This document shows, piece by piece, positions 32,082 to 41,829 of a stretch of DNA of 64,000 nucleotides. Each line of letters opens with the position of its first letter. Position 1 is the stretch's first letter. This stretch comes from PALSA-607 sp036509315. Lineage in GTDB: Bacteria; Actinomycetota; Actinomycetes; Acidothermales; Acidothermaceae. Under the pieces are notes generated by a model. It did not search any database. It saw only the letters and a list, made by a program, of their open reading frames with translations, and was not told the origin of the DNA. The position numbers were made by a program, and so were the translations under genes. Location: the NCBI GenBank assembly GCA_036509315.1, contig DATCFU010000034.1:14006-78005 (forward strand), written 5' to 3'.

Positions 32082-32762
32082 ATGAGCCAGCAAGGCGACG
32101 ACACGCAACGCAGCAGGCAGATCACCGTGTTCTTGCTCGACGACCATGAGGTTGTCCGGCGCGGTGTGCGCGACATGGTTGACACCGCGCCCGACCTCAC
32201 GGTGGTTGGCGAAGCGTCGACTGCCGCCGAGGCGCTGGCGGCAGTTCCGTCATTGCGACCCGACGTCGCCGTGCTCGACGTCCGACTGCCCGACGGCGAC
32301 GGGGTGACCGTGTGCCGTGAACTGCGTTCGCTTATGCCCGAGCTTGTTTGTCTGATGCTCACCTCGTTCGCCGATGACGAGGCGTTGTTCGAGGCGATCA
32401 TGGCCGGGGCGTCTGGCTACGTCCTCAAGCAGATTCGCGGCGGCGATCTGGTGAACGCCATCCGCACGGTGGCAAGCGGCCAATCGATGCTCGACGCTGG
32501 CACGACAGCACAGGTCATGGAGCGATTGCGCACCGGCACGCGAGCCGAGGATCCGCTCTCCGCGCTGACCGAACAGGAACGACGCATCCTCGACCTCATC
32601 GGCGAAGGGTTGACGAACCGGCAGATCGGCGAGCGATTGTTCCTTGCCGAGAAGACGGTGAAGAACTATGTCTCCAGCCTGCTCGGAAAGCTCGGCATGC
32701 AACGTCGCACTCAGGCTGCGGTCATGGTGAGCCGAGTTCACGCACGCGAAGACATGCACTGA
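32082..32762 (+). CDS. DosR/NarL-family (LuxR-type) response regulator
   Basis: A 226-residue two-domain regulator. The receiver has the acidic pocket D20-D21 (FLLDDHEVVR), phosphoacceptor D66 (VAVLDVRLPDGDG) and conserved LTSFADDE/GYVLKQIRG; the DNA-binding domain shows LTEQERRILDLIGEGLTNRQ and the recognition helix AEKTVKNYVSSLLGKLGM. The KNYVSSLL helix and overall length are those of the DosR/DevR group. ATG 32082 follows GGGGAAGTC. The GAF-type kinase encoded convergently just downstream is the likely partner. No copy of the DosR box was found near it by eye. Confidence 0.92.
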   Translation: MSQQGDDTQRSRQITVFLLDDHEVVRRGVRDMVDTAPDLTVVGEASTAAEALAAVPSLRPDVAVLDVRLPDGDGVTVCRELRSLMPELVCLMLTSFADDEALFEAIMAGASGYVLKQIRGGDLVNAIRTVASGQSMLDAGTTAQVMERLRTGTRAEDPLSALTEQERRILDLIGEGLTNRQIGERLFLAEKTVKNYVSSLLGKLGMQRRTQAAVMVSRVHAREDMH

Positions 32763-32802
32763 CGCGCACCCACTGACGGCGCGACATTTCGCGGATGAAC
32801 GT

Positions 32803-34521
32803 CTACCGGGGTACCGCCCGCGGGTTCAGCGGAACACGCCATTCAATGCGGGTCCCCGAAGGCTCACGATTTGTCAGCAGCAGACTGCCGCCGCCGGCCT
32901 TTGCGCGCACGTCCATGTTGCGTAGCCCACTACGGCGGCCGGTATCGGTGATGCCCACCCCATCGTCGTCCACGACCAGTGTGACCTGGTCGCGATTCAC
33001 CGCGAGGACGACCTCGACATGGGTGGCGCGCGCATGTCGCGCGGCATTCGACAATGCCTCCCGCAGCACCGCGACCACCTGATCGGAGATGCGGTCGGGC
33101 ACTGTGGTGTCGATGAGCCCATCGAAGCGTAACGAGGGCACAAATCCCAATGCATGCAGCGATTGTTCGACCACCGCGACGGTGCGCGCGCGCAAGCTCG
33201 GGTCGTCGGCACCCGCTGATGCCTGGAGTCCGAAGATGGTGGTGCGGATTTCTTTGATGGTCTGATCGAGCTCGTCGACCGCACGTACGACCTGCTGACC
33301 GGCGTCCGGCTCGATGATGGAACGGCTCGCGCCTTCGAGCGTGAGGCCGATCGCGAACAGACGTTGGATCACGACGTCGTGCAAGTCGCGCGCGATGCGT
33401 TCGCGATCCTCAGCCAACGCCAACCGGGTGTCGTCGCGACGGTGCTCGGCAAGCTCGAGAGAGACCGCTACCTGGGCCGCAAACGCATTGAGCATCATGA
33501 CCGATTGCCGATCGAACGCCGACCGGCCCGACCGATTGAAGGCCACCAGGACGCCGCGAACCGCTGACGGCGGCCCGACCGGGATGAACAACGCAGGCCC
33601 GAACAGGTATCGGCCCTCGTGGCTCGCGGCAACCCGCGAATCACCACGCAGATCGATAACCTCGATCATCTTGCCGGTCGTTAGCACCTTGCCCGTCAGC
33701 GACGCGTCGACCGGCAACCGTGAGCCCATCAGGTGTGCGGCATCGATGCCGTCGCCGTACTGGACCGTAAGGACGCCTGGGTCTTCCGTCGGCAACGCAA
33801 GCGCCGCGAAGTCGGCATCGACGATCGCGCGCGCCTGCCCGATGACCCTGGGCAGTACGTCGGAAAGATCGCGACCCGCTGACAGTCCAGTCGCGACGGC
33901 GGTCAAGGTCTCCAACCAGTCCTCTCGACGGCGCCCGACCTCAAAGGCACTGGCGTTGGCGAGGGCAATCCCAGCCTGGACGCCAAGGGCGTGCAGTTGT
34001 GCCGCGTCGCCTTTGCTGAATCCGGGCTGACCGGCCGCCCGCGTCACGTAAAGGACGCCGATCACCGCACCGCGGGTGGTGATGGGCATGCCGAGTAGTG
34101 CACCCATTCGCGGGTGTCGCGGGGAGAAGTCCGCCGTCGCCGCATGCGACGCCACGTCGTCCAGGCGCGTGACCCCGTTTGCGCTGATCAGTTTTGCGAG
34201 CAGTCCCGACCGTTCAGGCAACAGCCCGAGGCGCTGCCCGTCATCGAAACCTTCGCCTTGGGCGACCAGGTCGACCACGTCTCCCTGCGCGCCCAGGATT
34301 GCGAACGCTCCATAGTCGGCGTCGACCAGCGCGGCTCCGGCAGTGACGACCATCCGCAAAAGCGTGCCGGTGTCGGTCTCGGCGACAATGGCCGCGATCG
34401 CGTTCAGGAGCGCGGCCAGCCGAGCGTCTCCGAAGGGCTCCCGGAAGCTTTCTGGGTGCCGTGCGTGCGGCCGCTCAGTGACTTCAGACATGTCAGTGTC
34501 TTCATGCGTGCCCGCGGTCAC
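32803..34521 (-). CDS. DosS/DevS-like histidine kinase with two GAF domains
   Basis: A 572-residue cytoplasmic kinase. GAF-A covers about 45-195, GAF-B about 205-360; the HisKA_3 box is DRERIARDLHDVVIQRLFAIG with His381, and the ATPase has N-box REALSNAARHA and DDDGVGITD. In M. tuberculosis DosS the first GAF binds haem through a histidine near a 'HPPM..FLGVP' segment; here RHPRMGALLGMP (His136) occupies that place, so a haem-based O2/NO/CO sensor is possible but not shown. GTG 34521 has GGAGG four bases upstream. Paired with the convergent DosR-like regulator. Confidence 0.9.
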   Translation of the reverse strand: MTAGTHEDTDMSEVTERPHARHPESFREPFGDARLAALLNAIAAIVAETDTGTLLRMVVTAGAALVDADYGAFAILGAQGDVVDLVAQGEGFDDGQRLGLLPERSGLLAKLISANGVTRLDDVASHAATADFSPRHPRMGALLGMPITTRGAVIGVLYVTRAAGQPGFSKGDAAQLHALGVQAGIALANASAFEVGRRREDWLETLTAVATGLSAGRDLSDVLPRVIGQARAIVDADFAALALPTEDPGVLTVQYGDGIDAAHLMGSRLPVDASLTGKVLTTGKMIEVIDLRGDSRVAASHEGRYLFGPALFIPVGPPSAVRGVLVAFNRSGRSAFDRQSVMMLNAFAAQVAVSLELAEHRRDDTRLALAEDRERIARDLHDVVIQRLFAIGLTLEGASRSIIEPDAGQQVVRAVDELDQTIKEIRTTIFGLQASAGADDPSLRARTVAVVEQSLHALGFVPSLRFDGLIDTTVPDRISDQVVAVLREALSNAARHARATHVEVVLAVNRDQVTLVVDDDGVGITDTGRRSGLRNMDVRAKAGGGSLLLTNREPSGTRIEWRVPLNPRAVPR

Positions 34522-34673
34522 GGCACCTCCGACGACTGAATCACACTTGTACGGCCTTTGCGAGCTGTTACATGTAGTCCACGACATAGTTGCATTGGAA
34601 TAGATTTATAGCCTAGAAAGCTCATCAAGCGACACTCTGTCCGATTCTTGGCCTAGTGCGAGGGCCGCGGCCG

Positions 34674-35207
34674 TCACGCTGACGTGGATGCATCGAGATG
34701 AACGTCGAAGTCGACCCCTGCCTGGTGCGGGCCGAACGCCGCGCGGGTCCGCGCGTGAGCGCCCGCTGTCCCTGCGGCGCCTACGGCGCCCATCAGGGGC
34801 AGTGCGCGCAGAGCACCCTCGTCGTCGAGCTGCGACAACTGGTGCTGGGAGCGGAGCGTGAGCGCGGTGTTCATGTGCCGCTTCCACAGCGCGACATCCG
34901 GGTCTGACTCAGCGTGGTAGGTGCCGCCGGCCGCATCAAAAAGGGCCTTGTAAACAGCTGTCGCGGCAGCAGCCGCCCTGGCCAAAGCGCCGTCAATGCG
35001 CTCGTGAGCAGCCCGCAGGGCCGCGGCCACCACCGTCTCGTCACGATGCCCCTCGTCGCGATGCGCTCGGGCGGCGTCGAGGTCGGCAAGCGACCGCCGC
35101 ACGACCTCCATCGCGCCCTCGTAATCGCCGGCGTGAGCGTCGTGCACCCGCTTGGTCTCACCGCGCAGTGCTGCCTTCACCCGATGGCGTCCTGGCCACC
35201 CTCGCAT
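34674..35207 (-). CDS. Hypothetical helical protein, 177 aa
   Basis: Unrecognised. ATG 35207 has a strong GGAGGAG six bases upstream. The basic N-terminus (MRGWPGRHRVKAALRGETKR) is followed by charged amphipathic helices (VVRRSLADLDAARAHRDEG, RAAHERIDGALARAAAAAT), suggesting a coiled coil, and an alanine/glycine end. No enzyme motif. The frame is open to 35849 but that part is antisense to the MgtE-N gene and not used. It lies between the kinase and the divergent MgtE-N gene. Confidence 0.7.
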   Translation of the reverse strand: MRGWPGRHRVKAALRGETKRVHDAHAGDYEGAMEVVRRSLADLDAARAHRDEGHRDETVVAAALRAAHERIDGALARAAAAATAVYKALFDAAGGTYHAESDPDVALWKRHMNTALTLRSQHQLSQLDDEGALRALPLMGAVGAAGTAGAHARTRAAFGPHQAGVDFDVHLDASTSA

Positions 35208-35385
35208 CGGGATCTCCTCCCCGCGCTTATGTCGTGAACTGTCTGATCTCTCGACCTTTGGGGTGTGCCCGCAGCTTCGGGCGTTTAACCGGCCCACCCC
35301 AGGGAGCCGCTCGAAGCGAACGCATTCCAGCGCGTCAGCGCGTAAGGCGTGGGGGGCGCGGGCCACGCGGCGGTAGCCTCCGCAC

Positions 35386-36699
35386 ATGAGCGGGCCGATG
35401 TCGAGGGTGTTTGTCGCGCGCCTCGCCGGCGTAGTCGTCTTTGATCCCAACGGCGACCAGGTCGGCCGGGTCCGCGACGTCATTGTGCTGCTGCGACCTG
35501 GTACGGGGCAGCCTCGCGTCCTGGGGCTTGTGGTCGAAGTGCCCCCGCGCCGGGCGATCTTCCTCCCGATCACCCGGGTGACCGGCATCGAGGCGGGCGC
35601 GGTCATGACCACCGGAACTGTCAGCCTGCGCCGCTTCGCCAAGCGAGACTCCGAGACCCTCGTGCTCGGCGACCTGCTCGACCGGAAGGTCACCCTGAGC
35701 GAGACCGATGAGGTCGTGACGGTGACCGACGTCGCGATGGAGCGCAGCCGGGCGCGTGACTGGCTGCTGACCAAAGTCGCGGTCCGAAACGACGTCCGGA
35801 GGGTCCGCAGGCGCGGCGCAATCCGGGTCGTCGACTGGGACGCCGTCACCGGACTCTCCCTTCAAGAGCACGCCCAGGGTGCGGCGAACCTGCTCGCGGC
35901 CTTCGACCAACTGCGTCCCGCCGACTTGGCCGGCGTGATGCACGACCTCTCGGAGAAGCGCAGGGCTGAGGTCGCCGCAGCATTGGACGACGAGCGGCTG
36001 GCCGACGTTCTCGAGGAACTGTCCGAAGAGGAGCAGGTCGAGATCTTGGCGACCCTCGAGGGCGAGCGCGCGGCTGACGTTCTCGAGGCTATGGGTCCAG
36101 ACGACGCCGCAGACCTGTTGGCCGAGTTGCCTGAGGCAGAGAAGGAGCGACTGCTCGGACTCATGCTGCCCGAGGAGGCGAACCCGATCCGTCGCCTGCT
36201 CGACTACTCCTGGAACACCGCGGGCGGTCTCATGACGACCGAGCCTGTGATCCTCGACCCCACGGCGACCGTGGCTGAAGCGCTCGCGCACGTGCGCAAC
36301 CCCGACCTGTCACCGGCCACGGCGAGCCAGGTCTACGTCGTCCGGCCACCGACCGACACTCCGACCGGCCGCTACCTCGGCACCGCGCACCTGCAACGGC
36401 TGCTGCGCGAACCGCCCGCGACGCTGGTGAGCTCGATCATCGACACCGACATCGCACCGCTGCGTCCCGACGTTTCACTGCCGGCCATCACGAGTCATTT
36501 GGCGACGTACAACCTGGTAGCCGCACCGGTCGTCGACGACGAGGATCGGCTCCTCGGCGCGGTGACCGTCGACGACGTTCTCGACCACCTGCTGCCCGAC
36601 GGCTGGCGCGACACCGACCCGAGCGAAGCCGTGAACGGCGGCAATGGCGCTTCTAACGGGGACGATGCAAACGGAGGTGCAGCAGATGGCACGCCGTGA
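35386..36699 (+). CDS. PRC-barrel / MgtE-N / CBS-pair protein without membrane domain
   Basis: A 437-residue soluble protein. PRC-barrel-like domain (about 8-75, LAGVVVFDPNGDQVGRVRDV), a second barrel-like part, MgtE intracellular N domain (about 165-275, with ADVLEELSEEEQVEILATLE), then two CBS motifs (about 285-410, GGLMTTEPVILDPTATVAEA and VVDDEDRLLGAVTVDDVLDH) and a Gly/Asn/Asp-rich end. The MgtE channel helices are absent, so it is not a transporter itself; a Mg2+ or nucleotide sensing role is possible. M. tuberculosis Rv1232c is the counterpart. Overlaps the DUF1003 gene by 14 bases. Confidence 0.88.
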   Translation: MSGPMSRVFVARLAGVVVFDPNGDQVGRVRDVIVLLRPGTGQPRVLGLVVEVPPRRAIFLPITRVTGIEAGAVMTTGTVSLRRFAKRDSETLVLGDLLDRKVTLSETDEVVTVTDVAMERSRARDWLLTKVAVRNDVRRVRRRGAIRVVDWDAVTGLSLQEHAQGAANLLAAFDQLRPADLAGVMHDLSEKRRAEVAAALDDERLADVLEELSEEEQVEILATLEGERAADVLEAMGPDDAADLLAELPEAEKERLLGLMLPEEANPIRRLLDYSWNTAGGLMTTEPVILDPTATVAEALAHVRNPDLSPATASQVYVVRPPTDTPTGRYLGTAHLQRLLREPPATLVSSIIDTDIAPLRPDVSLPAITSHLATYNLVAAPVVDDEDRLLGAVTVDDVLDHLLPDGWRDTDPSEAVNGGNGASNGDDANGGAADGTP

Positions 36700-37207
36700 A
36701 CCCCGCCGGGGCGGGCTCGACCAGCCGAAATCCGATCGCCGCGTCACGCTGCGGCCCGACTACGACCCTGAGGCGTTCGGGAAGCTGTCGGAGCGCTTCG
36801 CGCGGTTCCTAGGCACCGCGAAATTCATCATCTGGATGTCGGTGTTCATCGTCGTCTGGCTGGTCTGGAACACGTGGGGGCCTAAGCCCGAACGGTTCGA
36901 CCCACACAGCCTGAACTACACCCTGCTCACGTTGCTGCTCTCGTTGCAGGCCTCGTACGCGGCGCCGCTGATCCTGCTGGCCCAAAATCGGCAAGCCGAC
37001 CGCGACCGGATCCAGTCCGAGGACGACCGGTCACGCAACGAACGAAACATCGCCGACACTGAGTACCTCGCCCGCGAGGTCGCCTCATTGCGCATCGCAC
37101 TTGGTGACGTAGCCACCCGCGACTTCATCCGCGGAGAGTTGCAGCGCATGCTCGAAGACCTCGATGAACGACGAGTTGACGCGGACGAACAGCGCGACGC
37201 CCTCTAG
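36686..37207 (+). CDS. DUF1003 membrane protein
   Basis: A 173-residue protein with a pair of membrane helices (about 45-63, FIIWMSVFIVVWLVWN, and 80-102, TLLTLLLSLQASYAAPLILL) and a charged cytoplasmic tail (RQADRDRIQSEDDRSRNERN), as in the DUF1003 family. ATG 36686 has GGAGG upstream and lies inside the end of the MgtE-N gene; the two adjacent genes occur together in mycobacteria (Rv1231c/Rv1232c). Function unknown. Confidence 0.9.
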   Translation: MARREPRRGGLDQPKSDRRVTLRPDYDPEAFGKLSERFARFLGTAKFIIWMSVFIVVWLVWNTWGPKPERFDPHSLNYTLLTLLLSLQASYAAPLILLAQNRQADRDRIQSEDDRSRNERNIADTEYLAREVASLRIALGDVATRDFIRGELQRMLEDLDERRVDADEQRDAL

Positions 37208-37215
37208 CGCGACAA

Positions 37216-38454
37216 CTAGACGTCGACGACCGCGTTCTTGCCGATCACGATGATGCCGTTGTCCGACACGGTGAAGCGTTGCCGGTCGCGTACGAGGTCA
37301 ACGCCGATTCTCGCGCCAGCGGGAACGTCGACGTTCTTGTCGATGATGGCGTTGCGAATCACCGCACCCCGGCCCACTCGTACGTTCTCGAGCAGCACGC
37401 TGCCGTCGATGTTGGCGCCGCTCTCGACGTGGACGTTGGGCGAGAGCACCGAACCGGCCACCGTCGAGTCGGCGACAATCACGCCGTTCGACAACATCGA
37501 GTCGACCACCTGGGTGTTCTCGTGCACGATCTTCGCCGGAGGCAGCGGGCGATGCTGCGTGTAGATGGGCCAATTCTCGTTGTAGAGATTGAAAATCGGG
37601 TGTACCGAGATCAGGTCCATGTGCGCGTCGTAGTACGCGTCAAGACTTCCGACGTCGCGCCAGTACGCACGGTCGCGATCAGTCGCGCCAGGGACGACGT
37701 TGTCGTTGAAGTCATAGACTTGGGCGTCGTCGCGTTCGACGAACATCGGGATGATGTTGCCGCCCATGTCGTGGGCCGAGCGTTCGTCGGCGGCGTCGCG
37801 GTTGACCGCGTCAAGAAGCGCCGCGGTCGTGAAGCAGTAGTTGCCCATGGAGGCGAACACCTCGTCGGGTGAATCCGGCAACCCGATGCCCTCGATGTCC
37901 TGCGGCTTCTCCAAAAACGCCGCAATTCGTCGTCCGGCATCTGGCCCTTGCTGTGCCGTTTGGATCACACCGAACGCTGACGCCTCCTTGCGTGGGGCCC
38001 GGATGCCGGCGACCGACACCCCTGCGCCTGACGCGATGTGCTGGTCGAGCATCTGGCGCGGGTCCATGCGGTAAATGTGGTCGGCGCCGAACACCATGAT
38101 GTAGTCGGGCCGCTCGTCGTAGACCAGGTTCAGGCTCTGGTAGATCGCATCGGCCGAGCCCGAGAACCAGCGCGGTCCGACCCGCTGTTGCGCCGGCACC
38201 GGCGTCACGTAGTTGCCCAGCAGCGTCGACATTCGCCAGGTCGTGGTGATGTGTCGGTCGAGGCTGTGGTTCTTGTACTGCGTCAAAACAACGATCTTCA
38301 GAAACCCGCCGTTGACCAGATTCGACAAGACGAAGTCGATGAGACGGTAGATGCCACCAAAGGGCACCGCCGGCTTCGCGCGGTCGGCAGTCAGTGGCAA
38401 GAGTCGAGTGCCCTGCCCACCCGCGAGGACAATCCCGAGAACCTTGTTCGCCAT
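37216..38454 (-). CDS. glgC: Glucose-1-phosphate adenylyltransferase
   Basis: A 412-residue ADP-glucose pyrophosphorylase, first committed step to glycogen/ADP-glucose-derived polymers. Nucleotidyltransferase motif LAGGQGTRLLPLTADRAKPA (residues 11-30), FGADHIYRMD, and the C-terminal left-handed beta-helix (SVLSPNVHVESGANIDGSVL) are typical. Divergent from glgM with 114 bases between starts, as in mycobacteria (Rv1213/Rv1212c). Allosteric control is family knowledge. Confidence 0.97.
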   Translation of the reverse strand: MANKVLGIVLAGGQGTRLLPLTADRAKPAVPFGGIYRLIDFVLSNLVNGGFLKIVVLTQYKNHSLDRHITTTWRMSTLLGNYVTPVPAQQRVGPRWFSGSADAIYQSLNLVYDERPDYIMVFGADHIYRMDPRQMLDQHIASGAGVSVAGIRAPRKEASAFGVIQTAQQGPDAGRRIAAFLEKPQDIEGIGLPDSPDEVFASMGNYCFTTAALLDAVNRDAADERSAHDMGGNIIPMFVERDDAQVYDFNDNVVPGATDRDRAYWRDVGSLDAYYDAHMDLISVHPIFNLYNENWPIYTQHRPLPPAKIVHENTQVVDSMLSNGVIVADSTVAGSVLSPNVHVESGANIDGSVLLENVRVGRGAVIRNAIIDKNVDVPAGARIGVDLVRDRQRFTVSDNGIIVIGKNAVVDV

Positions 38455-38568
38455 GTCGGGAACCTACCTCCTCGCGCGGTGATTGCGACCCTCCGCAGCG
38501 GGAGGATTCTGACGCAGTTGACCCGTTGCCCCATGGCCGGCCATCACCCTTGGCTATCGTTGCCGGTC

Positions 38569-39759
38569 ATGCGAGTCGCGCTGCTCACCCGCGAATACCC
38601 CCCCGAGGTCTATGGCGGCGCCGGCGTGCACGTCGAATACCTCGCCCGTGAACTGCGACGGTTCATCGAGGTCGAGGTGCATTGCTTCGGCAAGCCCCGG
38701 TCAGAGCCGGGTGTCTTCGCGCATTTCGCTGACCCAACGCTGCTCGAGCTCGGGGCCAATGCCGCATTGCTCACCATGTCGACTGACCTCTCGATCGCCG
38801 CCACAACCGGCGACGCCGACATCTTGCACTCGCACACGTGGTACGCGAACTTCGCAGGTCATGTCGCGAAGCTGCTCCAGGACGCGCCGCACGTGATGAC
38901 CACCCATTCACTTGAGCCGCTTCGTCCGTGGAAGGCCGAGCAACTCGGCGGCGGCTATGCGCTGTCGTCGTTTTGCGAGCGGACGGCGATCGAAGCTGCC
39001 GACGCGGTCGTAGCCGTCTCCGCGGGCATGGCAGACGACGTGCTGCGCTGCTACCCGCTTGTCGACCCAGGCCGGCTGCACGTCATCCACAACGGCATCG
39101 ACACCCACGAGTACGCGCCGACCACCGATACCGCTGTGCTCGTCGACCACGGCATCGATCTGGATCGGCCGATCGTCATCTTCGTCGGCCGCATCACCCG
39201 GCAGAAGGGGCTGCCGTACCTGCTGAAGGCCGCCCACTCCTTTGATCCGGACGCCCAACTCGTCGTCCTGGCCAGCGCTGCCGACACTCCAGAGATCGAA
39301 GACGAGGTCGAGAACGGCATCCTTGCGCTGCAAGAGACCCGCGACGGTGTGTTCTGGATCCGCCGGATGCTCCCCAAGACCGAGCTCATCCAGGTGTTCT
39401 CGGCAGCCACTGTCTTCGTCTGCCCGTCGATCTACGAGCCGATGGGCATCGTCAACCTCGAGGCGATGGCCTGCGAGACGGCTGTCGTCGCGACCCGAAC
39501 CGGTGGGATCCCCGAGGTGGTCGCTGACGGCGAAACGGGCGTGCTGGTGCCCATCGACCCTGACCCAGCCGACCCGTACGGCGCGCCGCGTGACCCCGAC
39601 GCGTTCGCGGGCGCCTTCGCCGAAGCCGTGAATGCACTGGTCCGCGACCCCGTTCGCGCCCGTGCCATGGGCGTCGCCGGGCGCAGCAGAGCCGTGGAGC
39701 ACTTCAGCTGGACGGCGATTGCTGAGCGCACTCGCGATCTTTACGCCACGTTGCTGTAG
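38569..39759 (+). CDS. glgM: GlgM/GlgA-type GT4 glycosyltransferase (ADP-glucose: alpha-maltose-1-phosphate synthase)
   Basis: A 396-residue GT-B retaining transferase. N-terminal MRVALLTREYPPEVYGGAGVHVEYLARE, DILHSHTWYANF and the C-terminal nucleotide-binding motif FVCPSIYEPMGIVNLEAM (with the E-x7-E) are seen. In actinobacteria this protein, encoded beside glgC, makes maltose-1-phosphate from ADP-glucose for GlgE; classical glycogen synthase activity is the other option. ATG 38569 has no strong ribosome site but gives the standard start; longer frames run into glgC. Confidence 0.93.
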   Translation: MRVALLTREYPPEVYGGAGVHVEYLARELRRFIEVEVHCFGKPRSEPGVFAHFADPTLLELGANAALLTMSTDLSIAATTGDADILHSHTWYANFAGHVAKLLQDAPHVMTTHSLEPLRPWKAEQLGGGYALSSFCERTAIEAADAVVAVSAGMADDVLRCYPLVDPGRLHVIHNGIDTHEYAPTTDTAVLVDHGIDLDRPIVIFVGRITRQKGLPYLLKAAHSFDPDAQLVVLASAADTPEIEDEVENGILALQETRDGVFWIRRMLPKTELIQVFSAATVFVCPSIYEPMGIVNLEAMACETAVVATRTGGIPEVVADGETGVLVPIDPDPADPYGAPRDPDAFAGAFAEAVNALVRDPVRARAMGVAGRSRAVEHFSWTAIAERTRDLYATLL

Positions 39760-39945
39760 CCCTCGCCAGCGCTCACGTCGCCAACGCCGTTAGGCCGAAG
39801 GGGTTGAAACGGCGCTATCGCACGTTTGCCGGTCAAGACTCGGGTCGGCCGTTTCGATGATGTGTTTGTAGGCAATCGGCCCTATCTACCGCGATCGGCC
39901 ACTCACTACCGCCGAGCCTGCTCCATCGGAAGGACCGCGAGTCCC

Positions 39946-40410
39946 ATGGCACTCCCGTCGCGCAGCACGATCGACAACCTCACGGAATGGCTGCTGCTTC
40001 AGATCGCCGAAGACGAGATGAAGGCACGTAGCGCCGGCAGCGAGCCCTGGCGCTGGCGAGTCGTCGACACTCCGACTCAGCGCGACGCCCTTGTGCGGCC
40101 CAATGGCACGGTGTGCGCCGACTCCTGGGGCGCCGACCGGCAAGAGACCGGCTTTCGCGGTGCCGAAGCCAAGATGTTCATCGAGCGGTTCAACCCCGAG
40201 CGGGTGCTCGCCGATTGCGATTCAAAGCGTCGGATGCTCGCGCGCCTACAAAATCTTGCAAAAGCATGGTGGACGACGACCCGGTCCGCCGACGAAGCGC
40301 GCGGCGTTATCCGTGAGATGGCGATGACCTACTCCAACCGCCCTGGCTATCGCGACGAGTGGCGTCCCGACCTCGGCATGCGCCCGCTGCAGGCGGTTTC
40401 GTCGAGCTAG
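39946..40410 (+). CDS. DUF6221 family protein
   Basis: A 154-residue protein. The pattern WLLLQIAEDEMKAR, WRWRVVDTP, ERFNPERVLADCDSKRRMLA and the end TYSNRPGYRDEWRPDL matches the actinobacterial DUF6221 family, often many copies per genome and of unknown function. ATG 39946 gives the family N-terminus; GGAAGGA lies 12 bases upstream. Its stop TAG lies in the 4-bp CTAG shared with the convergent MFS gene stop. Confidence 0.85.
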   Translation: MALPSRSTIDNLTEWLLLQIAEDEMKARSAGSEPWRWRVVDTPTQRDALVRPNGTVCADSWGADRQETGFRGAEAKMFIERFNPERVLADCDSKRRMLARLQNLAKAWWTTTRSADEARGVIREMAMTYSNRPGYRDEWRPDLGMRPLQAVSSS

Positions 40411-41663
40411 ACGGGTGTCTCGACAGGGACGGCCGCGTCGCGCGGCAGCGTTCGAAGGGTCGCGACCCCGGCGGCGAGCAATGACAGCGGAGCAAGCGAC
40501 AACCCGGCCGCAAGGATCCACAACGCCGTCCGCACGCCGAGGTTCGCGGCGAGTGCGCCCGCACTAAACGCACCGATCGGTAACGCACCCCACGTCACCA
40601 TCCGGTTCGCTGCGATCACCCGGCCCATCAACCGAGCCGGCACGATCTCCTGCCGGTAGCTGCTAGCAACGACGTTGAAGGCCACGATCGCCATGCTGGC
40701 GATCGCCTGGCCCAAGCAAAACAGGGCGAGCCGCCAGCCCTGTTCCGTCGCTGGCACGAGAAGGGCGCTCAACGCTTCGACGACGGCCGCTAGCACCATC
40801 GTTCGACCGTCGCCGAACAGCCGAATAATCCTGCGCGCCAATATCGCGCCTACCAACCCACCTAGCGCACCGACCGACAGGAGCAGGCCAACCACGCCCG
40901 GCTGCACGCGAACGACCCGCACCAAGAAGAGCACCGTGATCGCCTGGGCGCCGCCGGCGAAGAGGTTCGACGTGGCAGCAGAGACGATGAACGCCCGCAG
41001 CACCTTGTGTTCTATGAGAAAGCGAACACCTTCGACCACCTCGTGCCGCATCTTTGCGCGCTCCGCCGCCGGCGGCGGCTCCTCGGCGCGAATCGCGAAC
41101 ACAGCAACCACCGACACGACGAAACTGGCCACATCGGCGAACAGGGCGTTGGCCGCGCCCAGTGCCTGGACGAGCGCGCCGCCGAGTGCTGGACCCGAGA
41201 TGTGCGCGACTTGTTCGGCCCCGGTCAGTAGCGAGTTGCCTTCAACCAGTACGTCTGTCGTGACCACGCTCGGCAGATAAGACGGATACGCAACAGAGAA
41301 GAAGATGGTCAAGACGCCGGCGACCACGCCTACGGCGTACAGCTGCACAAGCGTCAGGTCGTGCATCGCGGCAGCGATCGGAATAGATACCAAGGCGAGC
41401 GCGCGACCCGCATCGGCAATGAGCAGCACCCGCCGCCGCGACACCCGATCGACCCATACGCCGATCGGCAATGCGATGAATGGCCAGAAGATGGTCTCCG
41501 CCGCCGCGAGCGCGGCGACCTCGAACGCGGTCGCATGCAAGACGATCAGTGCGACGAACGGCAGCGCAACCAGCGTGACGGTGCTACCGAGTTCGCTGAC
41601 CGACTCACCCACCCACAACAGCCGGAAGTCGCGATTGGTCCGGAGCAGAGCAGGCGCGCGCAC
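40407..41663 (-). CDS. MFS transporter (drug-exporter type)
   Basis: A 418-residue, 12-helix permease. The N-terminus LLRTNRDFRLLWVGESVSELGS, the loop GVWVDRVSRRRVLLIAD (MFS motif A region) and a long cytoplasmic loop after helix 6 (RAEEPPPAAERAKMRHEV) identify the DHA3-like group of macrolide/enterobactin exporters. Substrate unknown. Starts at GTG 41663. No regulator is directly adjacent. Confidence 0.92.
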   Translation of the reverse strand: MRAPALLRTNRDFRLLWVGESVSELGSTVTLVALPFVALIVLHATAFEVAALAAAETIFWPFIALPIGVWVDRVSRRRVLLIADAGRALALVSIPIAAAMHDLTLVQLYAVGVVAGVLTIFFSVAYPSYLPSVVTTDVLVEGNSLLTGAEQVAHISGPALGGALVQALGAANALFADVASFVVSVVAVFAIRAEEPPPAAERAKMRHEVVEGVRFLIEHKVLRAFIVSAATSNLFAGGAQAITVLFLVRVVRVQPGVVGLLLSVGALGGLVGAILARRIIRLFGDGRTMVLAAVVEALSALLVPATEQGWRLALFCLGQAIASMAIVAFNVVASSYRQEIVPARLMGRVIAANRMVTWGALPIGAFSAGALAANLGVRTALWILAAGLSLAPLSLLAAGVATLRTLPRDAAVPVETPV

Positions 41664-41829
41664 GCGCCCAACCCTTCAGTTAGGCCGCCGTTCGGGTCAA
41701 CGCGTTATGCGATCGGCGTAGCGCCAAGACCAACGCCGCCCGGCCGTTCGGAGGATCTACCGGAGGCAGTTAGCCGCTGTAGCCCCCTTCCACGCGCCCG
41801 ACAATGTAGGAAACGTGAGGAGTTCGGAC

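Noticed and set aside
35208..35849. Extension of the 177-residue hypothetical protein
   Set aside because: Antisense to the MgtE-N gene; ATG 35207 with GGAGGAG is a clear start.
38038..38568. Upstream extension of glgM
   Set aside because: Lies inside glgC on the other strand; MRVALLTREYPP is the standard start.
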